Below the pieces are notes generated by a model. It made no database searches. It was not told the DNA's origin and saw only the letters and a program-made list of their open reading frames with translations. Both the position numbers and the translations under genes were made by a program. Shown here piece by piece: positions 7,051 through 16,112 of a stretch of DNA of 64,000 nt. How positions within the stretch are numbered: the stretch's first letter is position 1; each line of letters opens with the position of its first letter. Origin of the DNA: Halomonas sp. SpR8 (GTDB taxonomy: Bacteria > Pseudomonadota > Gammaproteobacteria > Pseudomonadales > Halomonadaceae); assembly GCF_031010195.1 (NCBI RefSeq), contig NZ_JAUAMC010000006.1, positions 62,001 to 126,000 on the forward strand. The letters run 5' to 3'.

Positions 7051-9216
7051 TTAAAACTCGACGGTCGCCGAAAGCTTGAAGGTGCGCGGTTCGCCTTGAA
7101 TCAAATAATTTGCAAAGGACGTCGAGGCGCCTGACCAGTAATCTTCGTCGGTAACGTTGTCGATGCCTGCGCGCCAGATCCAATCAGCGCCACCGACCGG
7201 TGTGGTGTAGCGCAGGCCAAGATCGAGGCGTGTCCAGGAATCCAGCTCCAAGTCGTTGGCTACATCGGCGTACTGCGAGCCCGTGTGCAGGACGCGACCA
7301 GTGGCAGTGAAACGCTCGATGAAGGGCGTGTCCCATTCGCCACCGAGCACAAAACGATACTCAGGAACGCCCGTGGCGTCATTTCCTTCGTTGCCATCCT
7401 GTGCTTTGGTGAGTTCGGCATCTATCCAGGTCGCGCTGCTGAACAGGCGCACTCCTGTCGTAGGCTCACCGTAAAGGCTTAGCTCCAGGCCGCGATTACG
7501 CTGCTCGTTATCCAGGTTGCCGGTGCCATCGACGACCGCAGCAGAGGGTAGCTCAATCTGAAACAGGCTAATGCCACCGCCTAGATTGCCGTAGTCGAAC
7601 TTAGCGCCCACCTCGTGCTGCTCGGCATGGGCAATGCCCAAGTGCTGCCCAAAGTTCAGCGCTGTGGTATCGGTGACCGTGCCGCCATCCTGCAATGCTT
7701 CGACGTAGTTGGCGTAGAGCGAGATATTATCCGTGGTCTTGAACACCGCGCCGACGGCGGGGGTTACCCGACGATCAGCATAGCGATTGCCACTGCCGTC
7801 GTTAGGACGTTCGTCGATCTCGAGTTCCTGATAGCGTGCGCCCAGCGTCAGCAACAGTCGGTCATCGATGAATCCAAGTGTGTCGCTCAGCGTGACCCCT
7901 TGGGAGCGTGTGCGCGTCACGCTACCCCCCACGAAAGGCGTGCCATCTGGGCGAGATAAATCGACGGGATCATAGATGTTGGTCGTGCCAGCCGCGAGGA
8001 AACTCCAGTCCGTGTCGAACTTGCGATAGGCGCTAGAGTAGCCAAAGGTGATGTCATGGCTAACCGGGCCGGTCAGCACGTAGCCACGCAGCCCCGCTTG
8101 GCTGGCGACGTTGTCGATATGGTTGTCGGTCTCGAAGTCGTTGACCCTGGCGTTACCCGCGTCATCGGTAAGGCGCGGCGTCGCCGACACGATGCCTTCA
8201 AGCGTGCGGTTACCCCCCAAGGCTGCGAATGCGGTCCAGGAGTTGGTGAGGTCATATTCGCCCCTGACCATGCCGAAATTGGTTTCTAGCTCGGTTCCAC
8301 CGAAAGAGGGGGTGTAGTTCAACGAGGAATCCGGCGCAGCGGGCACCCGAGTGGCCGCGCCGGTGTTGACGCTTGAACGGCCACCATCCAGGGTGAACTT
8401 TTGATGACCGACATCGAACAATATTCGGCCTTGATCCCCACGGTAGTCGAGCCCAACGACGAAGGAGGTATCGCGCTGGGTTTCGTCATCAATGGCGGTA
8501 TCACCCCGGCCGCGGGTGGCACTTACGCGTGCTCCCCATTGCTGCTGATCCCCATAACGCTGGCTAGCATCGACGCCCACTTCGCCGTAGCCATCGGAGC
8601 GATAACCGCTGGATAGATTGAGCATCGGGTCATCCCCCGCATGCTTGGGCTCGATGTTGATGGTGCCACCAATTCCGCCGCTCCCGCCGATGGGAATGCC
8701 CGACGTAAAGGCGCTGGCGCCTTTGAAGACTTCGACGCGCTCGGCAAGGTCGCTGTTGATGATTTGTCGCGGCAATACACCGTAGAGGCCGCCATAAGCC
8801 ACGTCGTCACCGGTCAGGCTAAAGCCGCGTACCTTGTACGCTTCGCCATAGATGCCAAAGCCCAGCCCTACCGATACCGAGGCATCGTTTTGCAGGGTAT
8901 CGCCCAGTGTCTGAGATTGCTGATTCTCCATCAGCTCACTGGTATAACTGATGACGTTGAAGGGCACATCCATCGCGTCTTTTTCACCGATCAGTCCTAC
9001 GCGGCCACCCGCTGCGATTTGGCCACCGGCGAAGGCTGGAGGTGGCGTATCTCCATAGGTCGGTATGGAGCCCGTTACGGTGACGGTGTCCAGGGACTGA
9101 TTGGCAGCACTTGTCTGCGCCCAGGCGGTCGCGGGTGTGATGCCCATCGCGATCAGCGCCAGCGCGCGCAGGAGCCGTGCTTTGTGCGCTGTGTTGGAGG
9201 TGTTCCCAAGAGGCAT
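7051..9216 (-). CDS. TonB-dependent siderophore receptor
   Basis: An outer-membrane receptor of 721 residues. The ATG at 9216 is preferred (AGGA 8 nt upstream) and starts a signal peptide ending near AWA-QT. The plug domain includes VPFNVISYTSELMENQQS, DVAYGGLYGVLPRQ and ERVEVFKGASAFTSGIP, motifs of ferric-siderophore receptors of the FhuA/FpvA kind. The barrel ends in LSATVEF with the terminal phenylalanine typical of outer-membrane proteins. Upstream, around 9330, there is only a weak Fur-box resemblance (TGATAAACAAAATGAGAT). No siderophore synthesis or ABC uptake gene is adjacent. Energised import through TonB-ExbBD encoded elsewhere is expected. Confidence 0.92.
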   Translation of the reverse strand: MPLGNTSNTAHKARLLRALALIAMGITPATAWAQTSAANQSLDTVTVTGSIPTYGDTPPPAFAGGQIAAGGRVGLIGEKDAMDVPFNVISYTSELMENQQSQTLGDTLQNDASVSVGLGFGIYGEAYKVRGFSLTGDDVAYGGLYGVLPRQIINSDLAERVEVFKGASAFTSGIPIGGSGGIGGTINIEPKHAGDDPMLNLSSGYRSDGYGEVGVDASQRYGDQQQWGARVSATRGRGDTAIDDETQRDTSFVVGLDYRGDQGRILFDVGHQKFTLDGGRSSVNTGAATRVPAAPDSSLNYTPSFGGTELETNFGMVRGEYDLTNSWTAFAALGGNRTLEGIVSATPRLTDDAGNARVNDFETDNHIDNVASQAGLRGYVLTGPVSHDITFGYSSAYRKFDTDWSFLAAGTTNIYDPVDLSRPDGTPFVGGSVTRTRSQGVTLSDTLGFIDDRLLLTLGARYQELEIDERPNDGSGNRYADRRVTPAVGAVFKTTDNISLYANYVEALQDGGTVTDTTALNFGQHLGIAHAEQHEVGAKFDYGNLGGGISLFQIELPSAAVVDGTGNLDNEQRNRGLELSLYGEPTTGVRLFSSATWIDAELTKAQDGNEGNDATGVPEYRFVLGGEWDTPFIERFTATGRVLHTGSQYADVANDLELDSWTRLDLGLRYTTPVGGADWIWRAGIDNVTDEDYWSGASTSFANYLIQGEPRTFKLSATVEF

Positions 9217-9558
9217 AGTGTCGATCCTATCGTTTTTACAGCAGCACACAGCCGCTGCGTTTTTATGAAGCCGATGTAAGGAAGTGGAGGGTTTGGCTAT
9301 CGTGCCATGATTACCTTTCCAGTATGGATGTATATGATAAACAAAATGAGATGTATTGACATCTGCGAATGGGGGTTTTCACTCGTGGGTATCGAAGCGC
9401 TCTACGACTATCCTGAGGTCACGCTGGTCGTTGTCGAGCCGGTGCCCGCCTGGGGTCGAAGACACGCTGGCGAAAAGTGGTTTATGGCAACATTTACCCA
9501 GTGTTAAAAACGCCAATCTATTGCGCTTACCGCCGATATGGAGTTTTGGCGCGCTGCC

Positions 9559-9646
9559 TTCTTGTCTGGTCGTCTCCACCGTCGCGGATTTCGCCTCGGT
9601 GAATCAGATCAGAGCTGCCATCGTGGCCTGGAAGGCTTTTGGCGGG
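9559..9646 (-). pseudogene. second remnant of the PotD-like gene 3' end
   Basis: About 88 bp closely match 5416-5503 (shared GTCGCGGATTTCGCCTC and GAAGGCTTTTGGCGG). In the reverse frame both give a GEIRDGGD-QTR peptide. No intact gene surrounds it. The rest of the 9217-9739 gap holds no convincing gene. Confidence 0.65.
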
Positions 9647-9739
9647 GGACCAGAGGCATCGATGCCGGCCCAGCCGCGCACCATAACGGAAGAGGCTTGA
9701 TCCTGGTTGCTCCAGAAGGCGTGGAAGTGTTGCTGACGC

Positions 9740-11104
9740 TTAAGCGCGTAGTAGCGTCAGCGAAAATGTGGTGCCGTCTTCGGCATTACTTTCTACCTGA
9801 ACTTCGCCATCGTGCCATTGGGCAATTGAGTGGACTATAGCCAGCCCTAGCCCGCCTGAATCTACGACACCGCTCCGAGCGGGGTCGCCGCGATAAAACC
9901 GTTCAAAAACCTTAGTCAGGTCGTCAGGTGAAATGATGGGGCCATGATTATGAACGCACAGCTTGATGCGTTCCCCAAGGTCCATCGTGCTGATATGGAT
10001 CGGTGTTCCAGGGCTGCCGTGACGTAGTGCATTAGCGATCAGATTGGCCAGCGCCGTGCGTATCAGGTCGTGGTTAGCGACGACGGTTCCACTCGCTTCA
10101 TTAATGAGCGCACGCGCGCCATCTTCTGCCATGCCTTCGAAATATTCGCATAACTGTAAAACCATTTCACCGAGGTCGACGCTGTCACAGATAAGTTTTC
10201 TTGAAGGGCTCTCAGTTCGTGCTAGAAATAGCATGCTATCAATCATTCTCGATAGGCGTTCATACTCTTCGATATTTGATTCAAGCACCTGCCGATACTC
10301 CGCGTCGCTCCTTTCCCGCCGCAGGGCATGCTGCGTTTGTCCAAGCAGGTTGGTTAATGGCGTCCGCAGCTCATGGGCCATGTCGGCGGAGTAGCGGGAG
10401 AGCTGTGAAAACCCGTCCTCTAGACGATCTAACATCCGATTCAGCCCATGGCTGAGGTTGCTGATCTCTTGGGCTTCGCCTGTGACATCTAAGCGTCGGT
10501 CTAACTGGCGGATATTGATGCGATTAGCTTGCTCAATCAAGCGACGTAAAGGTTGAAGCCCATGCCGACTTACGCCCCATCCGAGCAAAAAGGCGAGAAG
10601 GGCACCGATAGCCAGCGCAAACCACAGCCTTAATCGATACGCCCTCAGCATCTGGTTGCGTTCATCAAGTAGCTTTCCGGCGATCAGCGTTAAAGGTCGA
10701 CCCTCTTGCTCAAATGTATGCCATGCCAATCTCGCCTGAACGGGCCCAGCCGTCTCCATCAAACGGACGGTGTTAGTCGTCGGGAGGTTAGGTACTGGCA
10801 AATCGCTAGGGTTGACTTCAATCAGTGTTTGGCCGGTGTTATCTAGTATCCACAGCAGGTTGTCGCGGTTTCCCATCATGTTGGCATAGAGATGGGAACG
10901 ATGCTGAAGCATATCAACGCTCTCGCCATTGCTGAGTATTGCTTCTAAGCGCTCCAGTCGACCTTGCAGCATCTGGTCATCACGCCAGGCTATTTCGCGC
11001 GTTAATGAGTGGTAGAGGTAGGTGCCGATACTGCCTAAAAGCAGCATGCTGACCAGGGCAAACAGTAACGAAAGACGAGTCGCTAGGGAGTTGATGGCCA
11101 GCAT
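9740..11104 (-). CDS. hprS: HprS/CusS-type sensor histidine kinase
   Basis: An inner-membrane kinase of 454 residues: N-terminal TM helix (about 11-31), periplasmic sensor region, second TM helix (about 158-178), HAMP linker, and an H box SADMAHELRTPLTN with the phosphorylated His near 244. The ATP-binding domain follows (NALRHGSPG, GGLGLAIVHSIAQWH). Its ATG overlaps the regulator stop (TAATG), so the pair is translationally coupled. The heavy-metal sensor family includes CusS and HprS (YedV). The divergent periplasmic HIU hydrolase gene favours the HprS role, which in E. coli responds to hydrogen peroxide; copper sensing remains possible. Confidence 0.82.
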   Translation of the reverse strand: MLAINSLATRLSLLFALVSMLLLGSIGTYLYHSLTREIAWRDDQMLQGRLERLEAILSNGESVDMLQHRSHLYANMMGNRDNLLWILDNTGQTLIEVNPSDLPVPNLPTTNTVRLMETAGPVQARLAWHTFEQEGRPLTLIAGKLLDERNQMLRAYRLRLWFALAIGALLAFLLGWGVSRHGLQPLRRLIEQANRINIRQLDRRLDVTGEAQEISNLSHGLNRMLDRLEDGFSQLSRYSADMAHELRTPLTNLLGQTQHALRRERSDAEYRQVLESNIEEYERLSRMIDSMLFLARTESPSRKLICDSVDLGEMVLQLCEYFEGMAEDGARALINEASGTVVANHDLIRTALANLIANALRHGSPGTPIHISTMDLGERIKLCVHNHGPIISPDDLTKVFERFYRGDPARSGVVDSGGLGLAIVHSIAQWHDGEVQVESNAEDGTTFSLTLLRA

Positions 11105-11775
11105 TAGGAGCGATCCTCAAGCACGTAGCCCATGCCGCGTTCGGTGTGTATTAGCTTCTGAGTGAAGGGGTCGTCTACCTTGGCACGAAGCCGCCGCACG
11201 GCGACTTCTACCACGTTGGTGTCGCTGTCGAAATTCATCTGCCATACCCGGGAGGCAATATAGGTGCGCGACAGGACTTCGCTTTCCCGATCAAGCAATA
11301 GTTCTAAAAGGGCAAACTCTTTATTGGTGAGCGCGATACGCTCGCCTTTACGCGTTACCCGCCGGCGCAACACGTCCATTTCCAAATCCGCTACGCGAAA
11401 GTGCTCTCTCTCGCGGGGCGGGCTGCGGCGCAATAACGTTCGTACCCTGGCCAGAAGCTCCACAAAAGAGAACGGTTTAACGAGATAGTCGTCGGCACCG
11501 AGTTCCAGCCCCTTCACACGGTCTTCTACTGCGTCCTTGGCGGTGAGAAAGAGTACCGGCACTTGGCTGCGACGGCGGATCAACTCTAGCAACTGCCAAC
11601 CATTTAGGCCCGGGAGCATGACATCGAGAATAACCAAGTCGAACTCGCTTTCGTTGATCAGATGCTGGGCATCAAACCCATCGCGGGCTACCTCGACACT
11701 GTATCCCGACTCCCCCAGCCCTTTGCATAGGTAGTCGGCGGTTTTGTGCTCATCTTCTACTACCAGGATACGCAT
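11104..11775 (-). CDS. hprR: HprR/CusR-type OmpR-family response regulator
   Basis: A regulator of 223 residues. The receiver domain has the acidic pair at E7-D8, phospho-acceptor D51 ([10 protein letters not shown]) and K102-like KPF. The OmpR winged helix at the C-terminus ends in [15 protein letters not shown] and [10 protein letters not shown]. It overlaps the kinase gene and is transcribed away from the glcG-like and hiuH genes, as in the E. coli yedWV-hiuH layout. A CATTACA-N4-TGTAATG palindrome in the intergenic region is its probable binding site. Confidence 0.85.
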   Translation of the reverse strand: MRILVVEDEHKTADYLCKGLGESGYSVEVARDGFDAQHLINESEFDLVILDVMLPGLNGWQLLELIRRRSQVPVLFLTAKDAVEDRVKGLELGADDYLVKPFSFVELLARVRTLLRRSPPREREHFRVADLEMDVLRRRVTRKGERIALTNKEFALLELLLDRESEVLSRTYIASRVWQMNFDSDTNVVEVAVRRLRAKVDDPFTQKLIHTERGMGYVLEDRS

Positions 11776-11826
11776 GCCGTCACCCCGCTAAATCGGAACA
11801 GAGTAGCCGGATCTGCCGGTCTTTCA

Positions 11827-11844
11827 CATTACAAATCTGTAATG
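11827..11844. promoter_or_regulatory. CATTACA-N4-TGTAATG palindrome, probable HprR/CusR-type box
   Basis: A perfect 7-bp inverted repeat with a 4-bp spacer, midway between the divergent response-regulator and GlcG-like genes. From memory it closely resembles the CATTACA/TGTAATG element recognised by E. coli HprR and CusR. Confidence 0.75.
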
Positions 11845-11910
11845 TTGCCGTCAGGTGATTGACGAGGTCGGCATGTCAGGATGGCCCCATCAATTCATAA
11901 GGAGGTTTCC

Positions 11911-12402
11911 ATGACATTACGACTCGCTCGCCTGCCGATGCTCGGCGCTGTTTTACTCGCCGGTAGCGCACTCGCCGATATTGGCCCTGTTCAACAGCAG
12001 AAGCTGTCGCTGGAACTGGCGAATCGTCTAGTAAGCGCCACCCTTGAGGCGTGTCATACCGACGGACGAACGGCCGTTGTGGCGGCCGTCGATCGTGGCG
12101 GCAACTTGGTTGCTCTGCAGCGCGATGACAACATTGGTCCTCATAACACTGTAGCAGCGCAGCGCAAGGCTTTTACTTCACTGTCGACGGGCACCGCCAG
12201 TCGTGAGCTGGCCGAGCGTGCCCGCCAAGACCCTGAGTCGGCAAACCTAAATACGCTAGATGAATTACTGCTGTTAGGTGGAGGCGTTCCGCTAAGGTCT
12301 GGCAGCGACGTTATTGGCGCACTTGGCGTGGCCGGGGCGGGTGGCTCTGCCATCGATGAGGGCTGTGCCATTACTGCCATCGAACGCGTCTTACCGCAAT
12401 AA
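11911..12402 (+). CDS. secreted GlcG/HbpS-family haem-binding-type protein
   Basis: A protein of 163 residues in the GlcG/HbpS family. The ATG at 11911 follows a near-perfect AAGGAGGTTTCC ribosome site and opens a signal peptide (cleavage near ALA-DI). Family motifs are TAVVAAVDRGGNLVALQRDD, AAQRKAFTSLSTGTAS and the glycine-rich GGGVPLRSG/IGALGVAGAGG. HbpS proteins bind haem or degradation products and are linked to oxidative-stress sensing in other bacteria. Here it is probably exported and stands between the HprRS-like system and periplasmic HIU hydrolase, so a stress or cofactor role is plausible but inferred. Confidence 0.82.
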   Translation: MTLRLARLPMLGAVLLAGSALADIGPVQQQKLSLELANRLVSATLEACHTDGRTAVVAAVDRGGNLVALQRDDNIGPHNTVAAQRKAFTSLSTGTASRELAERARQDPESANLNTLDELLLLGGGVPLRSGSDVIGALGVAGAGGSAIDEGCAITAIERVLPQ

Positions 12403-12484
12403 AACACCGGCTGTTAAGCCACCGATTGTTGACGCTAGCAAACATACATTCGCCTTTATGGCACCACTATCACAGGTGTTTTTT

Positions 12485-12895
12485 ATGAAAACCTTATCTG
12501 CACTGGTTACCGGTATTGTCTTCAGCAGCGTTGCGGCTATTGCACAGGCAGGCGATAACCCGCTCAGCGTTCATGTACTCAACATTCAGAACGGTTTGCC
12601 ATCGCCTGGCGTTGAAGTCGAGCTTGAGCGCCGTACCGATGCTGGCTGGGAGTCCTTAGCGACGGGCATAACGGATGAGGCAGGTCGTGTTTCTGCCCTT
12701 TATCCGACCAATGAAGACTTTCAGCCGGGAGTCTACCGTGTGACCTTCGAAACCGGCGACTGGTTTGAAGAGCGTGATATCGCCACGTTCTTTCCGGATG
12801 TTCCCGTGCCTTTCCAAGTGGAAGACACCGAGCAGCACTACCACATTCCGCTGTTATTAAGCCCTTATGGCTACTCCACTTACCGTGGCAACTGA
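12485..12895 (+). CDS. hiuH: periplasmic 5-hydroxyisourate hydrolase
   Basis: A transthyretin-like enzyme of 136 residues that opens 5-hydroxyisourate to OHCU. An N-terminal signal peptide (cleavage near AQA-GD) sends it to the periplasm, as for E. coli YedX. Family signatures are the start LSVHVLNIQNGLP with its catalytic His, the [18 protein letters not shown] end and the YRVTFETGDWF strand. It lies 82 bp after the GlcG-like gene on the same strand, likely in one transcript. A second, cytoplasmic copy is at 15686-16039. The ribosome site is weak. Confidence 0.93.
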   Translation: MKTLSALVTGIVFSSVAAIAQAGDNPLSVHVLNIQNGLPSPGVEVELERRTDAGWESLATGITDEAGRVSALYPTNEDFQPGVYRVTFETGDWFEERDIATFFPDVPVPFQVEDTEQHYHIPLLLSPYGYSTYRGN

Positions 12896-12924
12896 TCACG
12901 CTTTTTAGCATTGTTAAATAAAAT

Positions 12925-12957
12925 AGGGCGAGCCATTAATGGCCCGCCCTGTTTTTA
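12925..12957 (+). terminator. Rho-independent terminator after hiuH
   Basis: AGGGCG-A-GCCATTAATGGC-C-CGCCCT forms a long stem followed by GTTTTTATTA. Confidence 0.85.
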
Positions 12958-13024
12958 TTACTAGTTAGACGTTTTTCAAAGAAATGCAGCTGTTCTATGA
13001 ATCCAGGTTTTCTAATTCGTCGCC

Positions 13025-13543
13025 TCAAGCGCTAATCACGCCTAACAGTATCATTACCCCGGGAATCCAACCGGTAAAGATCGCGCAAAAAATGGTATAG
13101 GTTGCTACAAGTCGCTGAATGGGTTTTACCAGCGCTAACAGATAAAAGAAGCAAAGCCATAAAAGAGACCATGCAAACCAGTTAGCCGTATTCCATAGTT
13201 TGAAACTTTCCGCGTAGCTGGAAATTGAGTGCACCCCAATAACCGCGGCGGTGATGCTTACAAAAAGACAGAACCAGCCTAATCCTTTGCCATCCGATTT
13301 TAGCCACTGATTGGCACCTACCCAGAGATACGTTATTGAAAATAAAAGTGTGAAAGCCCCTGCGCTAATTTCAATCGAGTTACTAGGATCTTTGAAAATT
13401 AAGTGCATGGCTATAATGAAGCTGAGCAACCCAACCAGGACGTTGATGATTGAGACTTCTTGGTTGCTGATTTTTCCCAGGAGCCAGATACCATTTATAA
13501 ACAAAGCAGCGCCCACATATAGCAATGTAAGACCCAGGATCAT
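13025..13543 (-). CDS. AmiS/UreI-family urea or amide channel
   Basis: An inner-membrane protein of 172 residues with six predicted helices, starting MILGLTLLYVGAALFINGIW, the typical opening of AmiS/UreI proteins. The family conducts urea or short amides. The neighbouring urate and allantoin degradation genes make urea the likely solute, since allantoate breakdown releases it; no urease is in the window. GGAG lies 9 nt before the ATG. It points the same way as the purine permease but 196 bp beyond its stop, with a short tandem repeat between them. Confidence 0.85.
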   Translation of the reverse strand: MILGLTLLYVGAALFINGIWLLGKISNQEVSIINVLVGLLSFIIAMHLIFKDPSNSIEISAGAFTLLFSITYLWVGANQWLKSDGKGLGWFCLFVSITAAVIGVHSISSYAESFKLWNTANWFAWSLLWLCFFYLLALVKPIQRLVATYTIFCAIFTGWIPGVMILLGVISA

Positions 13544-13667
13544 GCTAACTTGCTCCAGACATTTAGTTTTAATAAAGCCTCGTGCTCGGTCACGCAGCTT
13601 TGGTTTTAGTGGTGTTGTGCTTTTAGCTCGTTGTTAATATGCATCGCCTTGGGGCAATGCAGTTACT

Positions 13668-13707
13668 TGCAACTACTTGCAGTTACTTGCAGATGCTTGT
13701 GGCTAAA
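13668..13707. repeat. 4 x 10-bp tandem repeat (TGCAGTTACT)
   Basis: Four units of TGC(A)(G/A)(T/C/A)TACT type, the last more diverged, lie between the permease and the AmiS/UreI gene. Confidence 0.85.
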
Positions 13708-13739
13708 TGGCTTCTAATTAGGTGCACATAAAAATTTTC

Positions 13740-15197
13740 TTAATTAGAGTGGGTGCTATTTTGTGAGATGTTCTGACTTACTTTGTCGCTGTCGGCCTTG
13801 GCCGCCTCGGCATCTGCTTTGGCAATCGCCTCTCGCTCTTTTGCCTCATCAGAGAGCGACTTTTTAGGGAGTACAATATTAAGTGTAAAAGCCGTGATCG
13901 CAGCGACCACAATAGGCGCGCCTCCAATTAAATCTCTCACCACGGCCGGAAACTGCTCAATGGCAGAGGGAACAGAAGCGATGCCTAGACTCAGCGCTAA
14001 AGAGAGCCCCACGATCGTCATGTTTCGGGCGGACATTTCATCTTTTACCAACAGCTGAATGCCTGTCATGGTGATCATGCCGAATACGGTGATGGTTGCA
14101 CCACCCAATACAGGGTAGGGGATGGTCGTCATTATGGCCCCGAACTTCGGACTTAGGCCTGCCAGAACCATCAAGATCCCTGCCAGCGCCAGAACATAAC
14201 GGCTAATGACTTTCGTCATAGCAACAATGCCAACATTCTGGCTGAAAGTGGATGTAGGCAATGCGCCAAAGAAAGCGCTAATAGTGGTGGACAAGCCATT
14301 GCCTAATAAGCCTCCCGTAAGCTCCTTAGTTTTTAGCTCACGGTTCATGCCGCCTACGGTGGTTGCGGATAAATCGCCAATCGTTTGTACCGAATTGATG
14401 ACGCAGATAATGACCATAGAAGCGATAGCGGCTGCGTGAAATTCCATTTCGAAAGGCATTACTTTGGGGATGGCTACCCAAGAAGCATTCGTTACGCTAT
14501 CGAAGCTGATCATACCAAGGGAGAGTGAAAGCAAGTAGCCGACGACGATGCCCACTATGATTGCGGACAGCTTAACCACACCTTTACCGAACTGAGCGGC
14601 GATCAATACCGTGAGTAGCGTTACCATTGCTATGATCCAATTAATTGGATCGCCAAAATTGGCAGCGTTTACATTGCCACTGCCCGCCATGTAGCGGATA
14701 GCAATATCGTAGAGTGATAAACCAATGACCAACACCACTGTGCCGGCAACAACAGGCGGAAAGAGGTGGCGGATATACTGAATGAAATAGCCCACTACCA
14801 TCATGGTGATACCCCCGATCAACTGGGCACCAAGAATCCCTTCAATACCATATTGGGCTCCTACTGCGACCAACGTAGGTACATAGGCAAAGCCTACACC
14901 AAAGATGGCAGGCAGGCGGGCGCCAAATTTCCAAACGCCGTACAGGTGAAAAACGGTACATATCCCTGATGCCAACACGGCAATCTGAATAAGCAGGAGT
15001 TTCTCTTCTATGCTCGCACCCACAACGCCGGCAACGATGATAGGGGGAGTAATCACGCCAGCGATCATGGCCAGTAAATGCTGAAGAGAAAGTGGCAAAG
15101 CCTTTGAAAACCGCGGTTTTCCATAGAAATCAAAAAGCGAGGTGTTTTTCTCGTTCAGGCGTTTCCGATGCTCGGAAGAGGCTAGAGGATCATTCAT
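13740..15197 (-). CDS. NCS2-family purine (uric acid/xanthine) permease
   Basis: A proton-coupled nucleobase permease of 485 residues with about 12-14 membrane segments. The ATG at 15197 is chosen over one 51 bp upstream because GGAG lies 8 nt before it. NCS2 signatures: LPLSLQHLLAMIAGVITPP near the start, and NVGIVAMTKVISRYV and GATITVFGMITMTGIQLL later. The tail after about 460 is hydrophilic and charged. It is divergent from uraH-puuD across a 488-bp region carrying TGTATACA-like motifs, so urate import and degradation are probably co-regulated. Substrate choice within NCS2 (urate or xanthine) rests on context. Confidence 0.9.
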   Translation of the reverse strand: MNDPLASSEHRKRLNEKNTSLFDFYGKPRFSKALPLSLQHLLAMIAGVITPPIIVAGVVGASIEEKLLLIQIAVLASGICTVFHLYGVWKFGARLPAIFGVGFAYVPTLVAVGAQYGIEGILGAQLIGGITMMVVGYFIQYIRHLFPPVVAGTVVLVIGLSLYDIAIRYMAGSGNVNAANFGDPINWIIAMVTLLTVLIAAQFGKGVVKLSAIIVGIVVGYLLSLSLGMISFDSVTNASWVAIPKVMPFEMEFHAAAIASMVIICVINSVQTIGDLSATTVGGMNRELKTKELTGGLLGNGLSTTISAFFGALPTSTFSQNVGIVAMTKVISRYVLALAGILMVLAGLSPKFGAIMTTIPYPVLGGATITVFGMITMTGIQLLVKDEMSARNMTIVGLSLALSLGIASVPSAIEQFPAVVRDLIGGAPIVVAAITAFTLNIVLPKKSLSDEAKEREAIAKADAEAAKADSDKVSQNISQNSTHSN

Positions 15198-15216
15198 GAA
15201 CGGCGCTCCATTTTTA

Positions 15217-15266
15217 TTGTATTCAAAATTTATTGATATTGATTTCATTTACTGTACACAAAAAAT
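15217..15266. promoter_or_regulatory. operator-like motifs upstream of the purine permease
   Basis: TTGTATTCAA (15217-15226) and TGTACACAAAAAAT (15253-15266) lie just upstream of the permease start. Both fit the TTG(A/T)AT(A/T)CAA-like motif repeated at the uraH, gcl and uraD promoters, a shape typical of GntR/FCD operators. The nearest candidate regulator is at 24936-25652. Confidence 0.5.
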
Positions 15267-15536
15267 TATCAGAAAATAAATGAATTTGCAGTACCCCTTT
15301 ATGCTTAAGGCTAATCACGTAAAAAATATCTTGGATATCTATCTAATTAAAGTAAGAGTGGCGTTTTGAAAGTAGGCGACTAAAAAATAGAATAAAATAT
15401 ATATTTTACAGTAACTTATATAGAAATAAGTTTTTAGTTATATTGATTGAAAAATGAGGAATTAGAAAATTTCACCCATCAGTCAGTGGCTACTAAAGTC
15501 GTAGGCACTGCCACTTGTCGTGCGATTTGAGAAAAA

Positions 15537-15550
15537 TGTATACAAAAAAT
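15537..15550. promoter_or_regulatory. TGTATACAAAAAAT motif upstream of uraH-puuD
   Basis: This 14-mer is identical to 30566-30579 in the uraD/porin divergent region. It lies 136 bp upstream of the uraH start. The remaining intergenic DNA from 15267 to 15685 is AT-rich and without a gene. Confidence 0.6.
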
Positions 15551-15685
15551 CTTTGAAATGTACTCTGTTAAGAGTTAAAAATGATGACATGTGATGGTTT
15601 GCTATTTTTGGCATTTGCTCATGCTGATTTACTAATGATGAGCCGTCCACTGGTGGCTTCTTGAGAGATGCATAGGAGAAAGGTG

Positions 15686-16039
15686 ATGGGAAAACTTACC
15701 ACTCACGTACTGGATACAGCCCTGGGGTGCCCTGGCGAGGCAATAAAAATCGAGGTTTACCGTATAGAGGAAGGTCTGCGCCAACGTCTAAAGGTAGTGA
15801 AGACCAATGACGACGGGCGTTGCGATGCCCCAATACTTGCAGGGGAAGAGTTAGTAACGGGTGAATACGAACTGGTGTTTTATGCGGGCGAGTACTTGGT
15901 GCGCCAAGGGGTGAAAACGGATGAGCCACTTTTTCTGAACGTTATACCCCTTCGCTTCGGGGTCAATGATGCCTCGCAGCATTACCATGTGCCTTTATTG
16001 CTATCACCGTACGGTTATTCAACCTATCGGGGTAGCTAG
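15686..16039 (+). CDS. uraH: cytoplasmic 5-hydroxyisourate hydrolase
   Basis: An enzyme of 117 residues, the second HIU hydrolase of the window, without a signal peptide. The ATG at 15686 is preferred (GGAGAAAGGTG just upstream). It starts [17 protein letters not shown], placing the catalytic His at 7, and ends [19 protein letters not shown], with the C-terminal YRGS of the family. It lies 73 bp ahead of puuD in the same direction, so PuuD makes HIU and this enzyme consumes it. The exported paralogue at 12485 is only distantly similar in its middle part. Confidence 0.95.
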   Translation: MGKLTTHVLDTALGCPGEAIKIEVYRIEEGLRQRLKVVKTNDDGRCDAPILAGEELVTGEYELVFYAGEYLVRQGVKTDEPLFLNVIPLRFGVNDASQHYHVPLLLSPYGYSTYRGS

Positions 16040-16112
16040 AGGCCCGCGTCTACCGAAAACAACACGTAATCCCTTTATTTAACAACAATCTAACCAAACG
16101 AGGTTTATCCTC

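Noticed and set aside
9325..9350. Fur box upstream of the TonB receptor
   Set aside because: Only partial resemblance to the 19-bp consensus; not strong enough to annotate.
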